Shown here: positions 5,555-5,852 of the stretch, in pieces
Layout: each line of letters opens with the position of its first letter
Numbering within the stretch: position 1 is the stretch's first letter
NCBI GenBank assembly: GCA_946479395.1
Contig: CAMLFV010000164.1
Span: forward strand, 1 to 5,852
Source of the DNA: an uncultured Flavobacterium sp.
GTDB taxonomy: Bacteria; Bacteroidota; Bacteroidia; Flavobacteriales; Flavobacteriaceae
DNA: 5,852 nt
Direction of reading: 5' to 3'
The notes under the pieces: generated by a model
Seen by the model: only the letters and a program-made list of their open reading frames with translations
Databases searched by the model: none
What the model was told of the DNA's origin: nothing
Made by a program: the position numbers and the translations under genes

Positions 5555-5852
5555 TTAATTCAACAATTGTTTTGCGTGTTGCAAAGCGGCATCTGTAATT
5601 GTGTTGCCCGAAAGCATTTGTGCAATTTCCTGAATACGTTCTTCGGTACTTAACAATTTAATGGTCGATGTTGTTACCTTGTCATCATCGAACTTTGTTA
5701 CTTTAAAATGCTGTTTTCCTTTTGATGCTACTTGTGGCAAATGCGTTATGGAAAAAATTTGCATGTAATTGCCCATTTCCTGCATAATAGTTCCCATTTT
5801 ATCGGCAACATCGCCCGAAACTCCGGTATCGATTTCATCAAAAATAAGCGTG
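5555..5852 (-). CDS. recN: DNA repair protein RecN, C-terminal part (5' end beyond window)
   Basis: The minus strand is open from the window edge to a TAA at 5555-5557 and gives 98 residues of an SMC-like ATPase involved in double-strand break repair. The visible part starts in the Walker B region, LIFDEIDTGVSG, followed by DVADKMG and the H-loop SITHLPQVASKG typical of RecN. The C-terminus continues through HFKVTKF, the LSTEERIQEIAQMLSG motif and a final TDAALQHAKQLL. All of these are characteristic RecN positions, and no frameshift is visible. The Walker A and coiled-coil parts lie outside the window. An internal ATG at 5795-5797 is not the true start, because the conserved Walker B region lies upstream of it. 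The gene is convergent with maiA and functionally unrelated to the catabolic run. Confidence 0.93.
   Translation of the reverse strand, partial: TLIFDEIDTGVSGDVADKMGTIMQEMGNYMQIFSITHLPQVASKGKQHFKVTKFDDDKVTTSTIKLLSTEERIQEIAQMLSGNTITDAALQHAKQLLN

Noticed and set aside
5555..5797. Independent 80-residue minus-strand protein starting at an internal ATG
   Set aside because: The frame continues open to the window edge and carries the RecN Walker B region before this ATG, so it is an internal Met of RecN.

Overview
The window comes from an AT-rich genome that looks like the Bacteroidetes, most likely Flavobacteriia. Three signs support this: start codons preceded by A-rich stretches rather than strong Shine-Dalgarno sequences, a short secreted protein whose signal peptide ends in the common ...A|Q style, and a RecN C-terminus of flavobacterial appearance. 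No species can be named from the sequence alone.

Layout. Bases 1-111 are the 3' end of an unidentified plus-strand gene. After a 63-base gap comes a plus-strand run of seven closely packed genes (175-5469): a nitrilase-superfamily C-N hydrolase, a bicupin resembling gentisate 1,2-dioxygenase, a small secreted protein of unknown function, a HEAT-like protein resembling AlkD-type DNA alkylation repair enzymes, a two-segment membrane miniprotein, a fumarylacetoacetate-hydrolase (FAH) family enzyme, and a maleate cis-trans isomerase. On the minus strand, 5555-5852 is the C-terminal 98 residues of the DNA repair ATPase RecN, convergent with the isomerase gene.

How the genes may work together. The bicupin, FAH enzyme and maleate isomerase fit a glutathione-independent ring-cleavage route: a gentisate-like ring is opened to a maleylpyruvate-like product, the FAH enzyme splits it into maleate and pyruvate, and the isomerase turns maleate into fumarate for the TCA cycle. 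The nitrilase, two bases upstream of the bicupin, may make the acid substrate from a nitrile or amide. The pathway is inferred from protein families and gene order. The three genes between the bicupin and the FAH enzyme have no obvious catabolic role, and the secreted one looks like an AT-rich insertion.

Non-coding structure. Two intergenic regions hold elaborate inverted repeats. Between the FAH and isomerase genes, 4604-4700 can fold into a multi-branched element closed by GCGTT/AACGC, with a perfect 14-bp central hairpin, a GC-rich hairpin and two degenerate copies of a GATTGAA...CC unit. Between the convergent isomerase and recN genes, 5475-5551 is a nested palindrome carrying four alternating copies of an ACCTTGYAGG core. 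Both look like dispersed palindromic repeat families and are the least explained sequences here.
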